Shown one piece after another: positions 26,512 to 36,715 of a stretch of DNA of 64,000 bases. The notes below the pieces were generated by a model. It was not told where the DNA came from. It saw only the letters and a list, made by a program, of their open reading frames with translations, and did not search any database. A program made the position numbers and the translations under genes. The stretch's first letter is position 1, and each line of letters begins with the position of its first letter. Source of the DNA: Paenibacillus sp. V4I7 (GTDB lineage: Bacteria > Bacillota > Bacilli > Paenibacillales > NBRC-103111); NCBI RefSeq assembly GCF_030817275.1, contig NZ_JAUSZD010000002.1, positions 3,162,001 to 3,226,000 of the forward strand, given 5' to 3'.

Positions 26512-26801
26512 AAGTAATATACATCCTTTCTTGTGCCCGGCTGCGGATGTTCGTGACCCCGTTTAAGAGCTGGATTTGAAATATGAGTTGTCAGATTGTA
26601 TTTAAACATATAAAGCTTGGAGCGGACTATAGCCTGACGTTGCTTATATATGGACAGTTGTTGTTTCTGCAGCAGCTCTGTTAAATAATAGCTAGTAATC
26701 TATAGCTTGACGGGTAATAAAGCCGCAATCCGGCGGGTTGTTGGAGCCGACTGCGAGAGCTAAACTTTCCTTGTTGAGCTAAATGGAGAGGGGAACTGCA
26801 T

Positions 26802-28307
26802 ATGAGCAGCACCGTTATAACAAACCCTATTATTTGGGCGGATGTACCTGATATTGATATGATCCGCGTAGAAGATACCTTTTATATGGTCAGCACCAGT
26901 ATGCATTCGATGCCAGGCTGTCCGATTATGAAATCTGTTAATCTGAAGAATTGGGAGATCGTGAATTATGTATTTGATACGATCGAAGACAATGATGCCC
27001 ACAATCTTTCAGACGGTAAAGGCATTTACGGGCAAGGCTCATGGGCTTCCAGCCTGCGTTTTCATAACGGAACCTTTTATGTTTGCTTCTCCTGTAATGA
27101 TAGTCAGCAGTTCTATATTTACCGGACACGGGATATCGAGAACGGCACATGGGAGCGTTCGGTCATTAACGGGCTTCAGCATGATCCGGGGCTGCTGTTT
27201 GATGAAGATCGCGTCTTTGTATTCAGCGGCAACGGGGACATCTATATAACTGAATTAACAGCTGACGCTGCCCGGATCAAGCCTGACGGAATCCGTCAGC
27301 TTCTGCTGGAAGGGGAGCGGGAAGGCATGGGGCTGCGCATAGAGGGCTGCCATGCTTATAAGCTGGATGGCTATTATTATTTGTTTTTCATTGATTGGCC
27401 GCGAACCGGGCATGGACGCCGCAGGGAGTTGTGTTACCGTTCGACAGAGCTTCTAGGACCCTATGAATATAAAGTAATTCTCGATGATGATCTCGGCTAT
27501 CACAACAAGGGGGTTGCGCAAGGCGGTATTATCGACACGCCTTCCGGTGAATGGTACACCTTCTTATTCCAGGATCATGATGCTGTTGGCCGGATTCCAT
27601 GCGTGCTGCCGATGTCCTGGCAGGACGGCTGGCCGGTTATCGGCAATGGCGGCAAAGCACCGGTCTCCTTCGACGCGAATCTGCCGGAGTCCGCTTCCAA
27701 GCCGATTGTCATCAGTGATGAATTCGATTATGAAGAGAACAAGCTGGCTTTGAACTGGCAATGGAACCATAATCCGGACAACACGCGGTGGTCAGTTACA
27801 GCCCGGCCGGGTTATCTGCGTCTGGAGACTGGGCAAATCACTGATCGTCTCGTGCTTGCCCGAAATACCCTTACCCAGCGGACGGAAGGTCCGGCATGCA
27901 GCGGAAATACGGTACTGGATCTGTCCAATATGAAAGCTGGCGATCATGCCGGTCTTGTCGCACTGCAAAGCGGATATGGTACGGTTGGCGTTCAGGCAGA
28001 GGATAACGGAGAGCGTTATGTCGTGATAGGGATGAACCGCGGCGACGGCGGTATGGAAACTGTGGAAAAGCACCGGTATGAAGGCAGCCAGATTCATGTG
28101 AAGATAGATTTTGATTTTCGTAACAGCATTGACCTTGCCTATTTCTATTATTCGACTGACGGAGTGGAGTGGACACCGATCGGCCGCCCTCTGCAGATGA
28201 GGTACACACTGGATCATTTCATGGGCTACCGGATCGGTCTGTTTAACTATGCAACAAAGCAATCCGGCGGCTATGTCGACTTCGATTACTTCCGTTACAG
28301 CAAATAA
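26802..28307 (+). CDS. GH43 beta-xylosidase/arabinofuranosidase-like, cytoplasmic (501 aa)
   Basis: AGAGGGGAACTGC precedes the ATG. There is no signal peptide, so it acts inside the cell. Residues 5-300 form a GH43 propeller: catalytic base Asp17 in ADVPDIDMIR, modulator Asp in LQHDPGLLFDED and acid Glu in RIEGCHAYKLDGYYY. Residues 315-501 form a beta-sandwich (GH43 C-terminal type) with FDYEENKLALNWQWNHNP and HFMGYRIGLFNYA. It should cut xylo-oligosaccharides to xylose, or release arabinose. The next GH43 gene follows after 25 bp and a GH10 gene after that. The truncated secreted GH43 at 39024 has a very similar N-terminal domain. Confidence 0.88.
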   Translation: MSSTVITNPIIWADVPDIDMIRVEDTFYMVSTSMHSMPGCPIMKSVNLKNWEIVNYVFDTIEDNDAHNLSDGKGIYGQGSWASSLRFHNGTFYVCFSCNDSQQFYIYRTRDIENGTWERSVINGLQHDPGLLFDEDRVFVFSGNGDIYITELTADAARIKPDGIRQLLLEGEREGMGLRIEGCHAYKLDGYYYLFFIDWPRTGHGRRRELCYRSTELLGPYEYKVILDDDLGYHNKGVAQGGIIDTPSGEWYTFLFQDHDAVGRIPCVLPMSWQDGWPVIGNGGKAPVSFDANLPESASKPIVISDEFDYEENKLALNWQWNHNPDNTRWSVTARPGYLRLETGQITDRLVLARNTLTQRTEGPACSGNTVLDLSNMKAGDHAGLVALQSGYGTVGVQAEDNGERYVVIGMNRGDGGMETVEKHRYEGSQIHVKIDFDFRNSIDLAYFYYSTDGVEWTPIGRPLQMRYTLDHFMGYRIGLFNYATKQSGGYVDFDYFRYSK

Positions 28308-28332
28308 CCTGACGAAAAGGGGTTCATCATCT

Positions 28333-29874
28333 ATGACAGTTACTTATCGCAATCCCGTTATTAGCGGCTTTCACCCCGATCCGAGCGTCTGCAGAGACGG
28401 CGAGGATTACTATCTGGTGACAAGCTCATTCGAATATTTCCCGGGGGTTCCGTTATTCCACAGCAAGGATCTGGTTCATTGGGAGCAGATCGGGCACTGC
28501 TTGACGAGGAAGGAACAGCTGCATCTGGATGAAGCGCGGAGCTCGGCAGGAATCTTCGCCCCAACAATCCGGGTGCATAACGGCACTTTCTACATGATTA
28601 CGACCAATGTATCTGGCGGAGGCAACTTTTACGTCCATACCCGCGATCCGAGAGGAGAATGGTCTGATCCGATTTTTATCGATCAGCCGGGAATTGATCC
28701 CGATCTGTTTGTCGATGAGGATGGAGCCGTCTATGTCTCCTCCGCCTGGAGCGGCAATGAGAATGGACCCGGCATCTATCAGAGCCGCCTTGATCTAGCG
28801 ACTGGCAAGCGGTTATCGGAGGTAAAGTTCCTGTGGAGCGGAACCGGGGGACAATACCCAGAGGCTCCGCATATTTACTGTATAGGCGGTTGGTATTATC
28901 TGATGATGGCGGAAGGCGGCACAGAATACGGCCATATGGAAACCATCGCAAGAAGCAGCAGTCCACAAGGACCGTTCGAGAGCTGCCCGTCAAACCCGAT
29001 ACTGACTCACCGCAGTATGCTCAATCCGATTCATGCCACCGGTCATGCAGATCTGGTCCAAACGCCGGATGGAAGCTGGTGGTCCGTATTTCTTGGTATT
29101 CGTCCCGTAGGCTATCCGAACTGTCATCATCTCGGGCGCGAGACTTTCCTTGCGCCGGTAAGCTGGTCCGAAGAGGGCTGGCCGGTGATCGGAGTCAACG
29201 GGATGGTTAGCGAAACGATGCCAGCAGGCAGCCTAGAGCTGCAACCTGTTGGAGAACAGCCCGTCCGGGAGGAATTCGAATCGAACACGTTTGCACCGCA
29301 TTGGAACTTTCTAAGGGTGGCGTATCCGGAAAGCTGGTCGCTTACAGAGCAGACCGGAGCTCTAACCCTGCGCGGCAATGCTTATACGTTGAATGATCTA
29401 GATGCACCGGCTTTTGTGGGCAGGCGGCAGCAGCATTTCGAATGCCGGGCTGCTGTTCATTTAACATTTGCACCGCAGAAGGATGGGGAAGAAGCAGGTC
29501 TTGCTGTATATATGAATGACCGTTTTCATTATGAGATCGCAGTAATGAGGATCATGGGCAAGCGTAAGCTGATTTTCCGACGGAGACTCGGCAGCTTATG
29601 GAAAGTGGAGAATGAGCTGCCATGGTCCTCGGATACGGTCGTATTGACGATAAAAGCGGACAAATGGCAATACAACTTTGGATTCTCAGGAGATGAGAAA
29701 GCGGAGCCGGTATGGTTCGGAGCCGGTGAATGTGCGATGCTAGCGACGGAGGTTGCGGGCGGCTTCACCGGTGTATTATTGGCCATGTATGCAACGGGTA
29801 ACGGGGTGCAAAGTGGAACACCGGCTTATTTTGACTGGTTTGATTACGAGGCGATGGAAGAGATGCAGGCATAA
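28333..29874 (+). CDS. xynB: GH43 beta-1,4-xylosidase, XynB-like (513 aa)
   Basis: The ATG at 28333 follows AAAAGGGG; an upstream in-frame start lies inside the preceding gene. The protein has no signal peptide. The start TYRNPVISGFHPDPSVCRDG gives base Asp16. GIDPDLFVDED carries the modulating Asp and PEAPHIYCIGGWYYLM the acid Glu. The C-terminal 200 residues are the beta-sandwich typical of the XynB group, including GLAVYMNDRFHYEIAV. The enzyme releases xylose from the non-reducing end of xylo-oligosaccharides in the cytoplasm. Its stop overlaps the next start (TAATG), so it is tightly coupled to the GH10 gene. Confidence 0.9.
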   Translation: MTVTYRNPVISGFHPDPSVCRDGEDYYLVTSSFEYFPGVPLFHSKDLVHWEQIGHCLTRKEQLHLDEARSSAGIFAPTIRVHNGTFYMITTNVSGGGNFYVHTRDPRGEWSDPIFIDQPGIDPDLFVDEDGAVYVSSAWSGNENGPGIYQSRLDLATGKRLSEVKFLWSGTGGQYPEAPHIYCIGGWYYLMMAEGGTEYGHMETIARSSSPQGPFESCPSNPILTHRSMLNPIHATGHADLVQTPDGSWWSVFLGIRPVGYPNCHHLGRETFLAPVSWSEEGWPVIGVNGMVSETMPAGSLELQPVGEQPVREEFESNTFAPHWNFLRVAYPESWSLTEQTGALTLRGNAYTLNDLDAPAFVGRRQQHFECRAAVHLTFAPQKDGEEAGLAVYMNDRFHYEIAVMRIMGKRKLIFRRRLGSLWKVENELPWSSDTVVLTIKADKWQYNFGFSGDEKAEPVWFGAGECAMLATEVAGGFTGVLLAMYATGNGVQSGTPAYFDWFDYEAMEEMQA

Positions 29875-30889
29875 TGGCAGAACAAGAACAGCAGCGATCA
29901 GGGTTTTCGTTAGCTGAAGCCTTCAGGAACGATTTCCTTATTGGAGCAGCAGTAAATAAACGGACGATTGTCAGCCAGAGCGATCTTCTGAAGGAGCATT
30001 ATAACAGCTTGACCGCCGAGAACGAAATGAAGTTCGAAAGACTTCATCCGGAGGAGCACCGCTTTACCTTTGAGGAGGCTGACCAGATTGCCGGCTTCGC
30101 GCGCGAGAACGGTATGAATCTGAGAGGCCATACGCTTGTATGGCATAATCAGACGCCAGGCTGGGTGTTCGAGGACGGTAACGGAGGAATGGCCAGCCGC
30201 GAACTGCTGCTTGCCCGAATGAGATCCCATATTGAGATGTAAAACGTTACAAGGATACGATCTATTGCTGGGATGTTGTGAACGAAGCGGTAACGGATGA
30301 GGGAGCAGAATGGATGCGTCCATCTCAATGGCTGCATGGGATTGGTGAAGATTACATCGATCAGGCCTTTCTGTTTGCTCATGAGGCCGATCCTCAGGCA
30401 CTGTTATTTTACAATGATTACAATGAATGCAATCCTGGCAAACGGGAAAAAATCTACTTTCTGGCCAAATCGCTGCTTGAGAAGGGTGCTCCTATTCATG
30501 GGATCGGGCTTCAAGCGCACTGGAATTTATATGATCCGTCTCTGGACCAAATCCGTGAAGCCATTGAGCGTTATGCATCACTAGGCTTAAAGCTGCAAAT
30601 TACGGAGATGGATGTATCCGTATTTGCCTTTGATGATAGGCGGATTGATCTGACAGAGCCTACGGCGGAAATGAAGCGGCTGCAGGAAGTGAGATACAAG
30701 CAGTTCTTTGAGCTGTTCCGGGAATATAAAGAGGTTCTGACCGGCGTAACCTTCTGGGGGGCGGCAGATGATCATACCTGGCTGGATCACTTTCCGGTTA
30801 GAGGCCGGAAAAACTGGCCGCTGTTATTCGATACCGGGCAGTGCCCAAAGGAAGCAGTCAAGACCATCATCGTTTCATCGGGCAAATAA
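29874..30889 (+). pseudogene. Intracellular GH10 xylanase, frameshifted
   Basis: From ATG at 29874 the frame encodes a GH10 start without signal peptide (FRNDFLIGAAVNKRTI, then YNSLTAENEMKFERLHPEE and LRGHTLVWHNQTPGW). It stops at 30240-30242 after MRSHIEM. One or a few bases are missing there, and the next frame continues KRYKDTIYCWDVVNEAV with the acid/base Glu, then LQITEMDVS with the nucleophile Glu, through to 30889. All catalytic parts are otherwise present. Similar cytoplasmic GH10 enzymes cut short aldouronates after import, and pair with GH43 as here. One short indel separates it from a working gene of about 335 residues. Confidence 0.87.
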
Positions 30890-30903
30890 CAAATGAAGAG
30901 AAG

Positions 30904-30931
30904 CGCGTTCCCTGCGGGAGCGCGTTTTTTT
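30904..30931 (+). terminator. Terminator of the xylosidase-xylanase operon
   Basis: A 9-bp GC-rich stem (CGCGTTCCC and GGGAGCGCG, one G-T pair) with a TGC loop is followed by seven T. Confidence 0.85.
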
Positions 30932-31006
30932 ATTGTGTGCCATGCATGGCTAATTCTATATCTTGGCGGGTGTTCTACCAAAGAGCGACAGGTTGCTGCC
31001 TCTTTC

Positions 31007-31019
31007 TGTAAGCGCTACA
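31007..31019 (+). promoter_or_regulatory. cre site (CcpA operator)
   Basis: TGTAAGCGCTACA fits the palindromic catabolite-responsive element. The 18-base string TGTAAGCGCTACACTTTT is identical at 44392-44409 in front of the sugar-binding protein gene. Here it precedes an exporter operon. Confidence 0.65.
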
Positions 31020-31089
31020 CTTTTTAAGAAAGCAATTGCGGGGGTGTTGGCAATTAGGAAACAGAGCATACAGGAAAGGGAAATAGCTA

Positions 31090-31817
31090 TGCTGGCACAG
31101 GAGGAAGAACAAATAGAAGCAGGCGGTCAGGCGCTGCTTAAGGCAGCGGGAATTAAGCGGGTATTCGGAAAGGGCAATACCGCCGTTACCGCTCTGACTG
31201 ATATCGGGCTTGAAGTATCCGCCGGCTCGATGGTGGCCCTGAAAGGGCGGTCGGGATCGGGCAAGACAACGCTTCTCAATATTTTAAGTGCGCTGGATGA
31301 GCCGACAGAAGGTCAGGTTTTTTTCCGGGGCAAGGAAATTACCGGATTATCGGGCCAGGCGCGGAATGCATTGCGGCGTAAAGAGATCGGGCTAGTGTTC
31401 CAGTCCTTTGGTTTGATCCCGCTGATGTCTGCTTACGAGAATGTTGAGTTCGGGCTTCGAATTGCCGGGACACCGGTCAAGGGCAGCCGTGAAGCTGCCG
31501 AACGGGCGCTTGAACGGGTAGGGATGCGCGAGCGGATGAAGCATCGTCCGATGGAGCTGTCGGGCGGTGAGCAGCAGCGCGTGGCCATAGCCCGTGCGAT
31601 TGCACATGAACCGGCGCTATTAATTGCAGACGAGCCAACCGCGGAGTTGGACAGCCGAATGGGCTTGCAGGTGATGCGGGTATTCCGGGATCTGGTAAGA
31701 CACTCCGGTATGACAGTTCTTCTTACCACCCATGACCCGGGAATTATGGAGCTCGTCGATTATGTTATTGCATTGGAGGATGGAAAAATTGTTTCAAAAA
31801 CAACGAATCAATTCTAG
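31090..31817 (+). CDS. ABC transporter ATPase, MacB/LolD-like (242 aa)
   Basis: ATG at 31090 has GGAAAGGGA upstream; a longer in-frame start at 30963 lies before the cre site and is unlikely. The ATPase has Walker A GRSGSGKTT, the Q-loop FQSFGLIP, signature [15 protein letters not shown], Walker B LLIADEPTAE and the switch His in TTHDP. This subfamily drives MacB- or FtsX-type permeases that act on peptides, antibiotics or lipoproteins. Its 3' end overlaps the next gene, and the permease gene lies two genes downstream. Confidence 0.88.
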
Positions 31818-32847
31818 TTGGAAGTCGTACGCAAAGCGGGCTGCGGTCGTGACATTTACAGCGTTCACAGTGATTGCCTTGTCCGGCTGCTCGCTTCTTC
31901 CCCGTGAAGAAACAGCGCTGCAGCCCCCTCTAATCCAACCGGTTCAGGAAAAGCTGGATCTGGTGGATGTAACCCGCGGCAATATTCAAACCTCGCTGAA
32001 GGGTACGGCAATCTTTGTCTCCTCGAACGTGAAGACGCTGTCATTCACCGAATCAGGCGGACAGCTGAAATCCGTTAACGTTAAGCTTGGTCAAGAAGTG
32101 AAGGCAGGCGACCTGCTGGCTGAGCTGGAGCTAGAAGATCTGGCGCTGCAGGTTCGACAGCAAAAGCTGAGCGTTGAGCGGGTGCATCTGTTGTATAGTG
32201 AAGCCGTGCAGAACGGAGTGTCCGGCATTGTGAAACGGCTGAAGGAAATCGACCTTGAAAAGGAACAAATGTCGCTGCAGGCGATGGAAAGCAAGCTTAA
32301 CAAGTCGCAGCTGTTTTCCCCGATCTCGGGAACGGTTATTTATGTCGATTCGATTAAAACCGGTGACCGTGTAAATGCCTTTCAAACCATTGTAACGGTA
32401 GCTGACCCTTCCAGCATGCAGCTGACTTATGCGGCATCGGATGCCAAGGGTGTTCTTGGTGTAGAAGCCGGCATGCCCGTAAGCCTGAAGTACAAGGGGA
32501 AGGACTATACCGGAAAAGTACTGCAATCTCCATCAAGTGCACCTGTCAGCACTGATAAGGCTAAGGCTGACAGCAAAGCTGTAACGATTGTAATGGGGAT
32601 TGACAATCCGCCTGAAGGGATTCAAATCGGACATAGCGCCGATATGATAATTGATCTTCAAAAGCGGGAAAATGTCATTGTGCTGCCACGAAAAGCGATC
32701 CGCTCTTATATGGGACGCAATTATGTACAAATTGCAGACGGTGAGCGCAAAAAAGAAGTCGATGTTGAAGTTGGCCTGACAACGCCAACTGAAGTGGAGA
32801 TTGTGAAAGGCCTGGAGAAAGGACAGCAGGTTATTCTGAACAACTGA
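31789..32847 (+). CDS. Membrane-fusion-type lipoprotein of an ABC exporter (about 352 aa)
   Basis: The TTG at 31789 is spaced 9 bases from GGAGG (31775-31779); ATG at 31780 is too close to it. A lipoprotein signal with lipobox ALSGC lies near residue 30. The body has the HlyD/MacA order: a lipoyl-like half (SVNVKLGQEVKAGDLLAELE), a helical hairpin (about 110-160), the second lipoyl half (LFSPISGTVIYVDSIKTGDR) and a beta-barrel with LPRKAIRSYMGRNYVQI. In Gram-positive bacteria such proteins couple the MacB-like permease to substrate at the outer face. It overlaps the ATPase gene by 29 bp and precedes the permease. Confidence 0.85.
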   Translation: MFQKQRINSSWKSYAKRAAVVTFTAFTVIALSGCSLLPREETALQPPLIQPVQEKLDLVDVTRGNIQTSLKGTAIFVSSNVKTLSFTESGGQLKSVNVKLGQEVKAGDLLAELELEDLALQVRQQKLSVERVHLLYSEAVQNGVSGIVKRLKEIDLEKEQMSLQAMESKLNKSQLFSPISGTVIYVDSIKTGDRVNAFQTIVTVADPSSMQLTYAASDAKGVLGVEAGMPVSLKYKGKDYTGKVLQSPSSAPVSTDKAKADSKAVTIVMGIDNPPEGIQIGHSADMIIDLQKRENVIVLPRKAIRSYMGRNYVQIADGERKKEVDVEVGLTTPTEVEIVKGLEKGQQVILNN

Positions 32848-32895
32848 CGGTACTAAGAAAGCCCTGGCGACAGGGCGCAAGAATGAGGTGTACGC

Positions 32896-35763
32896 ATGGC
32901 ATTATGGACAATGATTCTCCGCAAGATGGCAAATAACAAATGGCTGCAGTTGAATTTATGGTTTGGTCTCACCGTATGTGTAGCTCTGTTCAGCTCAATG
33001 CCGCTTTATTCGGATGCCATCCTGCAGAGGACTTTACAGAAGGAGCTTCAGCTGGTCCAAAGCAAGAACTCCGTGTATCCGGGCTATATACGGGTTAGTA
33101 CATCGGTCTCCTCCTCCAAGATGGATCAGAAAACAGTAGATGCGATTGGACGTGCGGACCGGTTCATTCAATCGGTTCCAGGGCGTTTGGGGCTGGAGGC
33201 TCTGTCCTTTTATCAGCAGCGCTTCACCCAGAAAATGAAGGTATACGGAGCGGACGCATCGGAGCAGGAGATTAAAACGCAGAAAACGACAGGCGGTTTT
33301 AAATCGCTGTCTGAAATGGAAAAGCGGGTTCGTCTCATTGACGGCCGGATGCCGGTTGACCGTACAGATGGCCTGTTCGAAGCGCTGGTGACACAGAATT
33401 TTCTTCATTCTGCCAAGCGCGATCTGGGAGAGGAGCTTCTGGCAGAATCGGCGGATAAGCAATTGTTCCGGGTCATCCCGGTTGGGATTATCGACACCGA
33501 TCCGACAGCAGATGCTTACCTGCCATTTCTGGTGACAGATGAACCAGACGGTTTTATTATCCCCTTCCAGCAATTCGAACGTGAGTTTATTACGAAGGAC
33601 GGCAAGGTAAGGGTATCTGATTTGGAATGGCGTTATGCAATGGATTACAAACAGATGAGCATTAATAAGATAGCAGCCTTTACCGAGGCCAATCGGGCGA
33701 TCCGAAGCTATTTCCGCGGACGGCTTGGATCAGCAGAAGTTAATATTCCTGCGAATGAAACTATTGCCTCCTATCAGGGCAAGAAAGAGAAGCTTGATGT
33801 CATGATGCTGTCGCTGTATTCACCGGTTATGCTCATGCTGGCTTTCTATTTGTTTATGGCGGCGAATCTCGTCATTGAGAGGCAGAAAACGGAAATATCG
33901 GTGCTGCGGAGCCGCGGTGCCAGTAAGCTGCAGATCATGACTGCGTATACGCTGGAAAGCTTGCTGCTTGGTGCAAGCGCTCTTGCGGCAGGGCCGTTTA
34001 TTGGGGTTACCTTTACCAAAATACTCGGAGCATCCAATGGATTCCTTGAATTTGTGCAGCGCTCGGCACTGGAGGTCAGCCTTACCAGCAGTGCATACAA
34101 GGTCGCGGTTGCAGCGGTGGCGGGAGCCATTGTACTCATCTTGATCCCGGCTTTTTTGGCGACCAGGGTATCGATAGTGAGTCACAAGCAGCAGATGGCA
34201 AGGCTCACCAGGATGTCCTTCTGGCATAAGACGGGAATAGATATTGTGCTTGTCGGTCTAGCATTATATCTGCTCTATAATTTCAATAACCGGCAGGAGG
34301 ATTTAAAGCGTCTGGCACTGGATTCGGATGCCCTGCAGGTGGATCCGCTGCTGTTCCTGATGCCTGCGTTATTCGCGCTAGGGGCCGGACTATTGGTACT
34401 GCGGGTCTATCCATGGTTTATCCGGCTTGTTTATTGGGCGGGGCACAAGTGGTGGCCGCCTGCTCTGTACAACACCCTTATACAAATCAGCCGTTCATCA
34501 AGGCAGTATCTGACGATCAAAGTGTTTCTGGTGCTGACGGTGTCGACCGGCTTGTTCAGTGCCAATGCAGCTCGGACAATCAACAATAATATGGAGAGCA
34601 AAATCCAATATAACATTGGTGCAGATATAACCTTGACCACTCGTTGGGAGAGTGATGCTCCTCCGCCAAGCATGCAAGGGGCCCAGCCTCAGACACAGAC
34701 GGCGCAAGGCACAGGCGAGAAGCGGGTGCAATATTCTGAACCGCCGTTTCAACCGTTCCAGAAGCTGGAAGGTGTTGAAGCAACGGCTAAGGTATTCCGG
34801 AAGGATGGGGCAAGATTTAGTGCAGGCAGTAAAAATACATCCGGAGCAGCTACTCTGGTAGGCATAGACACAATGGCGTTTGGTCAAACCGCCTGGATGA
34901 AGGACGGTTTGCTGGATCATTCGATCAACAGTTATTTGAATCTCATGGCAACTAATCCGAAGGCGGTATTAATCTCGCGATCGCTTGCTAATAAAGCCAA
35001 GGTGAAGCCGGGTGATCCGATCCGTATCTATTGGGATGGACTGGATGAAGCCATGTTTACCGTTTACGGCATTATCGATTATTGGCCGGGCTGGAATCCG
35101 CTGCCGGTTGCAGCGGATGGAGAGGAGAAGGTCTCCAAGCCCAATCTGATCGTCGGCAATTTGAACACCATTCAGAACAGGCTGGCCGTTGAGCCTTATG
35201 AAGTATGGCTTAAACTGAAGGAGGGCGTATCCAGCCAGTCCATCTACGATCAGCTAACTGCTGCCAAAATCAATGTGACCGAACTTCAAGATGCGATACA
35301 GGAGCTGATTACGTCGAGGAACGATCCATTCCGCATGGCGATCAATGGAGTCTTGACGCTGGGCTTTGTGATTTCCATGCTGATCAGCTTCTTCGGATTC
35401 CTTCTGTTCTGGGTGCTGGCTTTGTCAGGCAGAACGCTGCAGTATGGCGTCCTTCGGGCAATGGGGATTCCGTTCCCGCAAATTATCGGGATGCTGCTCA
35501 GTGAGCAGCTGCTTACCTCCGGCGCAGCGGTTATCATCGGTGTGCTCATCGGCAACATGACCAGCGAGCTGTTCGTGCCCTTGTTTGAAATGTCATTTGC
35601 GACGGCGGAGCAGGTTCCGCCATTCGAGATTGTTTATAAGCTAAGCGATTATGTGCAGCTGTACACCATCGTTGGCCTGACGCTTACAATCGGTCTGCTT
35701 ATTCTCGGCTACCGGTTGTCACGGACCCGGATTGATCAGGCGTTAAAGCTGGGGGAGGAGTAA
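32896..35763 (+). CDS. Large FtsX/MacB-like ABC permease (955 aa)
   Basis: GAGGTG lies 6-8 bases before the ATG. The protein has an N-terminal membrane helix (about 18-37) and an extracellular domain. Three helices with the FtsX motif (LVIERQKTEISVLRSRGAS) follow near 315-430, with a further segment near 455-530, then a second large extracellular domain, then three C-terminal helices with LQYGVLRAMGIPFPQII. This is a double-FtsX layout as in Firmicute antibiotic or lipoprotein exporters. With the ATPases on either side and the fusion lipoprotein it forms one export complex. Substrate is unknown. Confidence 0.88.
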   Translation: MALWTMILRKMANNKWLQLNLWFGLTVCVALFSSMPLYSDAILQRTLQKELQLVQSKNSVYPGYIRVSTSVSSSKMDQKTVDAIGRADRFIQSVPGRLGLEALSFYQQRFTQKMKVYGADASEQEIKTQKTTGGFKSLSEMEKRVRLIDGRMPVDRTDGLFEALVTQNFLHSAKRDLGEELLAESADKQLFRVIPVGIIDTDPTADAYLPFLVTDEPDGFIIPFQQFEREFITKDGKVRVSDLEWRYAMDYKQMSINKIAAFTEANRAIRSYFRGRLGSAEVNIPANETIASYQGKKEKLDVMMLSLYSPVMLMLAFYLFMAANLVIERQKTEISVLRSRGASKLQIMTAYTLESLLLGASALAAGPFIGVTFTKILGASNGFLEFVQRSALEVSLTSSAYKVAVAAVAGAIVLILIPAFLATRVSIVSHKQQMARLTRMSFWHKTGIDIVLVGLALYLLYNFNNRQEDLKRLALDSDALQVDPLLFLMPALFALGAGLLVLRVYPWFIRLVYWAGHKWWPPALYNTLIQISRSSRQYLTIKVFLVLTVSTGLFSANAARTINNNMESKIQYNIGADITLTTRWESDAPPPSMQGAQPQTQTAQGTGEKRVQYSEPPFQPFQKLEGVEATAKVFRKDGARFSAGSKNTSGAATLVGIDTMAFGQTAWMKDGLLDHSINSYLNLMATNPKAVLISRSLANKAKVKPGDPIRIYWDGLDEAMFTVYGIIDYWPGWNPLPVAADGEEKVSKPNLIVGNLNTIQNRLAVEPYEVWLKLKEGVSSQSIYDQLTAAKINVTELQDAIQELITSRNDPFRMAINGVLTLGFVISMLISFFGFLLFWVLALSGRTLQYGVLRAMGIPFPQIIGMLLSEQLLTSGAAVIIGVLIGNMTSELFVPLFEMSFATAEQVPPFEIVYKLSDYVQLYTIVGLTLTIGLLILGYRLSRTRIDQALKLGEE

Positions 35764-35766
35764 AAC

Positions 35767-36657
35767 ATGATCAGATGCGAAGAACTTGTCAAAATCTACA
35801 AAACGGCCGATCTCGAGGTCGTTGCTCTTCAAGGGCTGGATATGCAGGTGGAGGATGGCGAGCTGATGGCGATTATCGGCAATTCAGGCAGCGGGAAATC
35901 TACACTGCTGAATATGCTGGGCGGACTGGATAAGCCGTCTGCAGGCAAGCTGTTTGTAGATGGTAAGGATTTGCTTGCGTTCGGTGAGAAGGAGCTTGTG
36001 AAATATAAGCGTGAAACGGTCGGCTTCGTATGGCAGAATAATGCCCGGAATCTGATTCCTTATCTGACAGCGCTAGAGAATGTGGAGCTGCCCGTGCTCC
36101 TGAAGGGCAGAAGACGCAGGGCGCGCGCCATCGAGCTGCTTGAAGCAGTAGGACTAGGCCACCGTATTAAGAATAAGCTCAGCGAGCTGTCTGGCGGCGA
36201 GCAGCAGCGGGTCGCTATCGCCATCGCTTTGACGAATGAGCCTAAGCTCCTTCTTGCGGACGAACCAACGGGCTCGCTGGATACGAAGACCTCCGATCAG
36301 GTGCTGGATCTGTTCCGGACCCTGAATCAGACGATGGGGATAACGATTGTGATCGTTACGCATGATCCGCTGCTGGCCCGCAAGGTGGACCGGGTTGTCC
36401 AGATCAGGGATGGTAAAACCTCCGCCGAGATGATCCGCAAGGAATCCTATGCTGACGAATTGGCAAGGCTTGATGCCGCGGATGAGAAGTCGTTTCAGGA
36501 GGAGAGCCATATTGAATATGCCGTCCTGGACAAAGCCGGACGGCTTCAGATTCCAGCATGCTATCTGGACGGAGAAGGGTTTAAGGATAGCAATAAGGTG
36601 CGTGTGGGAATGGAGGAAGGCCGTATTATCCTCTATCCGCAGGAAATGGCGCCATGA
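35767..36657 (+). CDS. ABC ATPase with C-terminal AbrB-like domain (296 aa)
   Basis: The ATG follows the permease stop by 3 bp. Residues 1-222 are a MacB/LolD-like ATPase: Walker [11 protein letters not shown]-loop VWQNNARN, signature LSGGEQQR, Walker [13 protein letters not shown] and switch TVTHDP-like IVTHDP. Residues 250-295 ([20 protein letters not shown], then [13 protein letters not shown]) look like a swapped-hairpin AbrB/SpoVT domain, which usually binds DNA or makes dimers. The fusion is unusual. It may help the two ATPases of the operon pair with each other, or link export to regulation; both are guesses. Confidence 0.85.
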   Translation: MIRCEELVKIYKTADLEVVALQGLDMQVEDGELMAIIGNSGSGKSTLLNMLGGLDKPSAGKLFVDGKDLLAFGEKELVKYKRETVGFVWQNNARNLIPYLTALENVELPVLLKGRRRRARAIELLEAVGLGHRIKNKLSELSGGEQQRVAIAIALTNEPKLLLADEPTGSLDTKTSDQVLDLFRTLNQTMGITIVIVTHDPLLARKVDRVVQIRDGKTSAEMIRKESYADELARLDAADEKSFQEESHIEYAVLDKAGRLQIPACYLDGEGFKDSNKVRVGMEEGRIILYPQEMAP

Positions 36658-36659
36658 TC

Positions 36660-36675
36660 CGCCCCGCAAGGGGCG
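36660..36675 (+). terminator. Short GC-rich hairpin after the exporter operon
   Basis: A 6-bp stem CGCCCC/GGGGCG with a GCAA loop, followed by TTTATAG. It is weak because the T-run is short. Confidence 0.4.
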
Positions 36676-36715
36676 TTTATAGAATATACAAGAAGGGATA
36701 GGTGAGGTGTATTTA

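Noticed and set aside
30963..31089. Longer N-terminus for the exporter ATPase gene
   Set aside because: The extension spans a cre site, lacks a good ribosome site and has no counterpart in the ATPase family.
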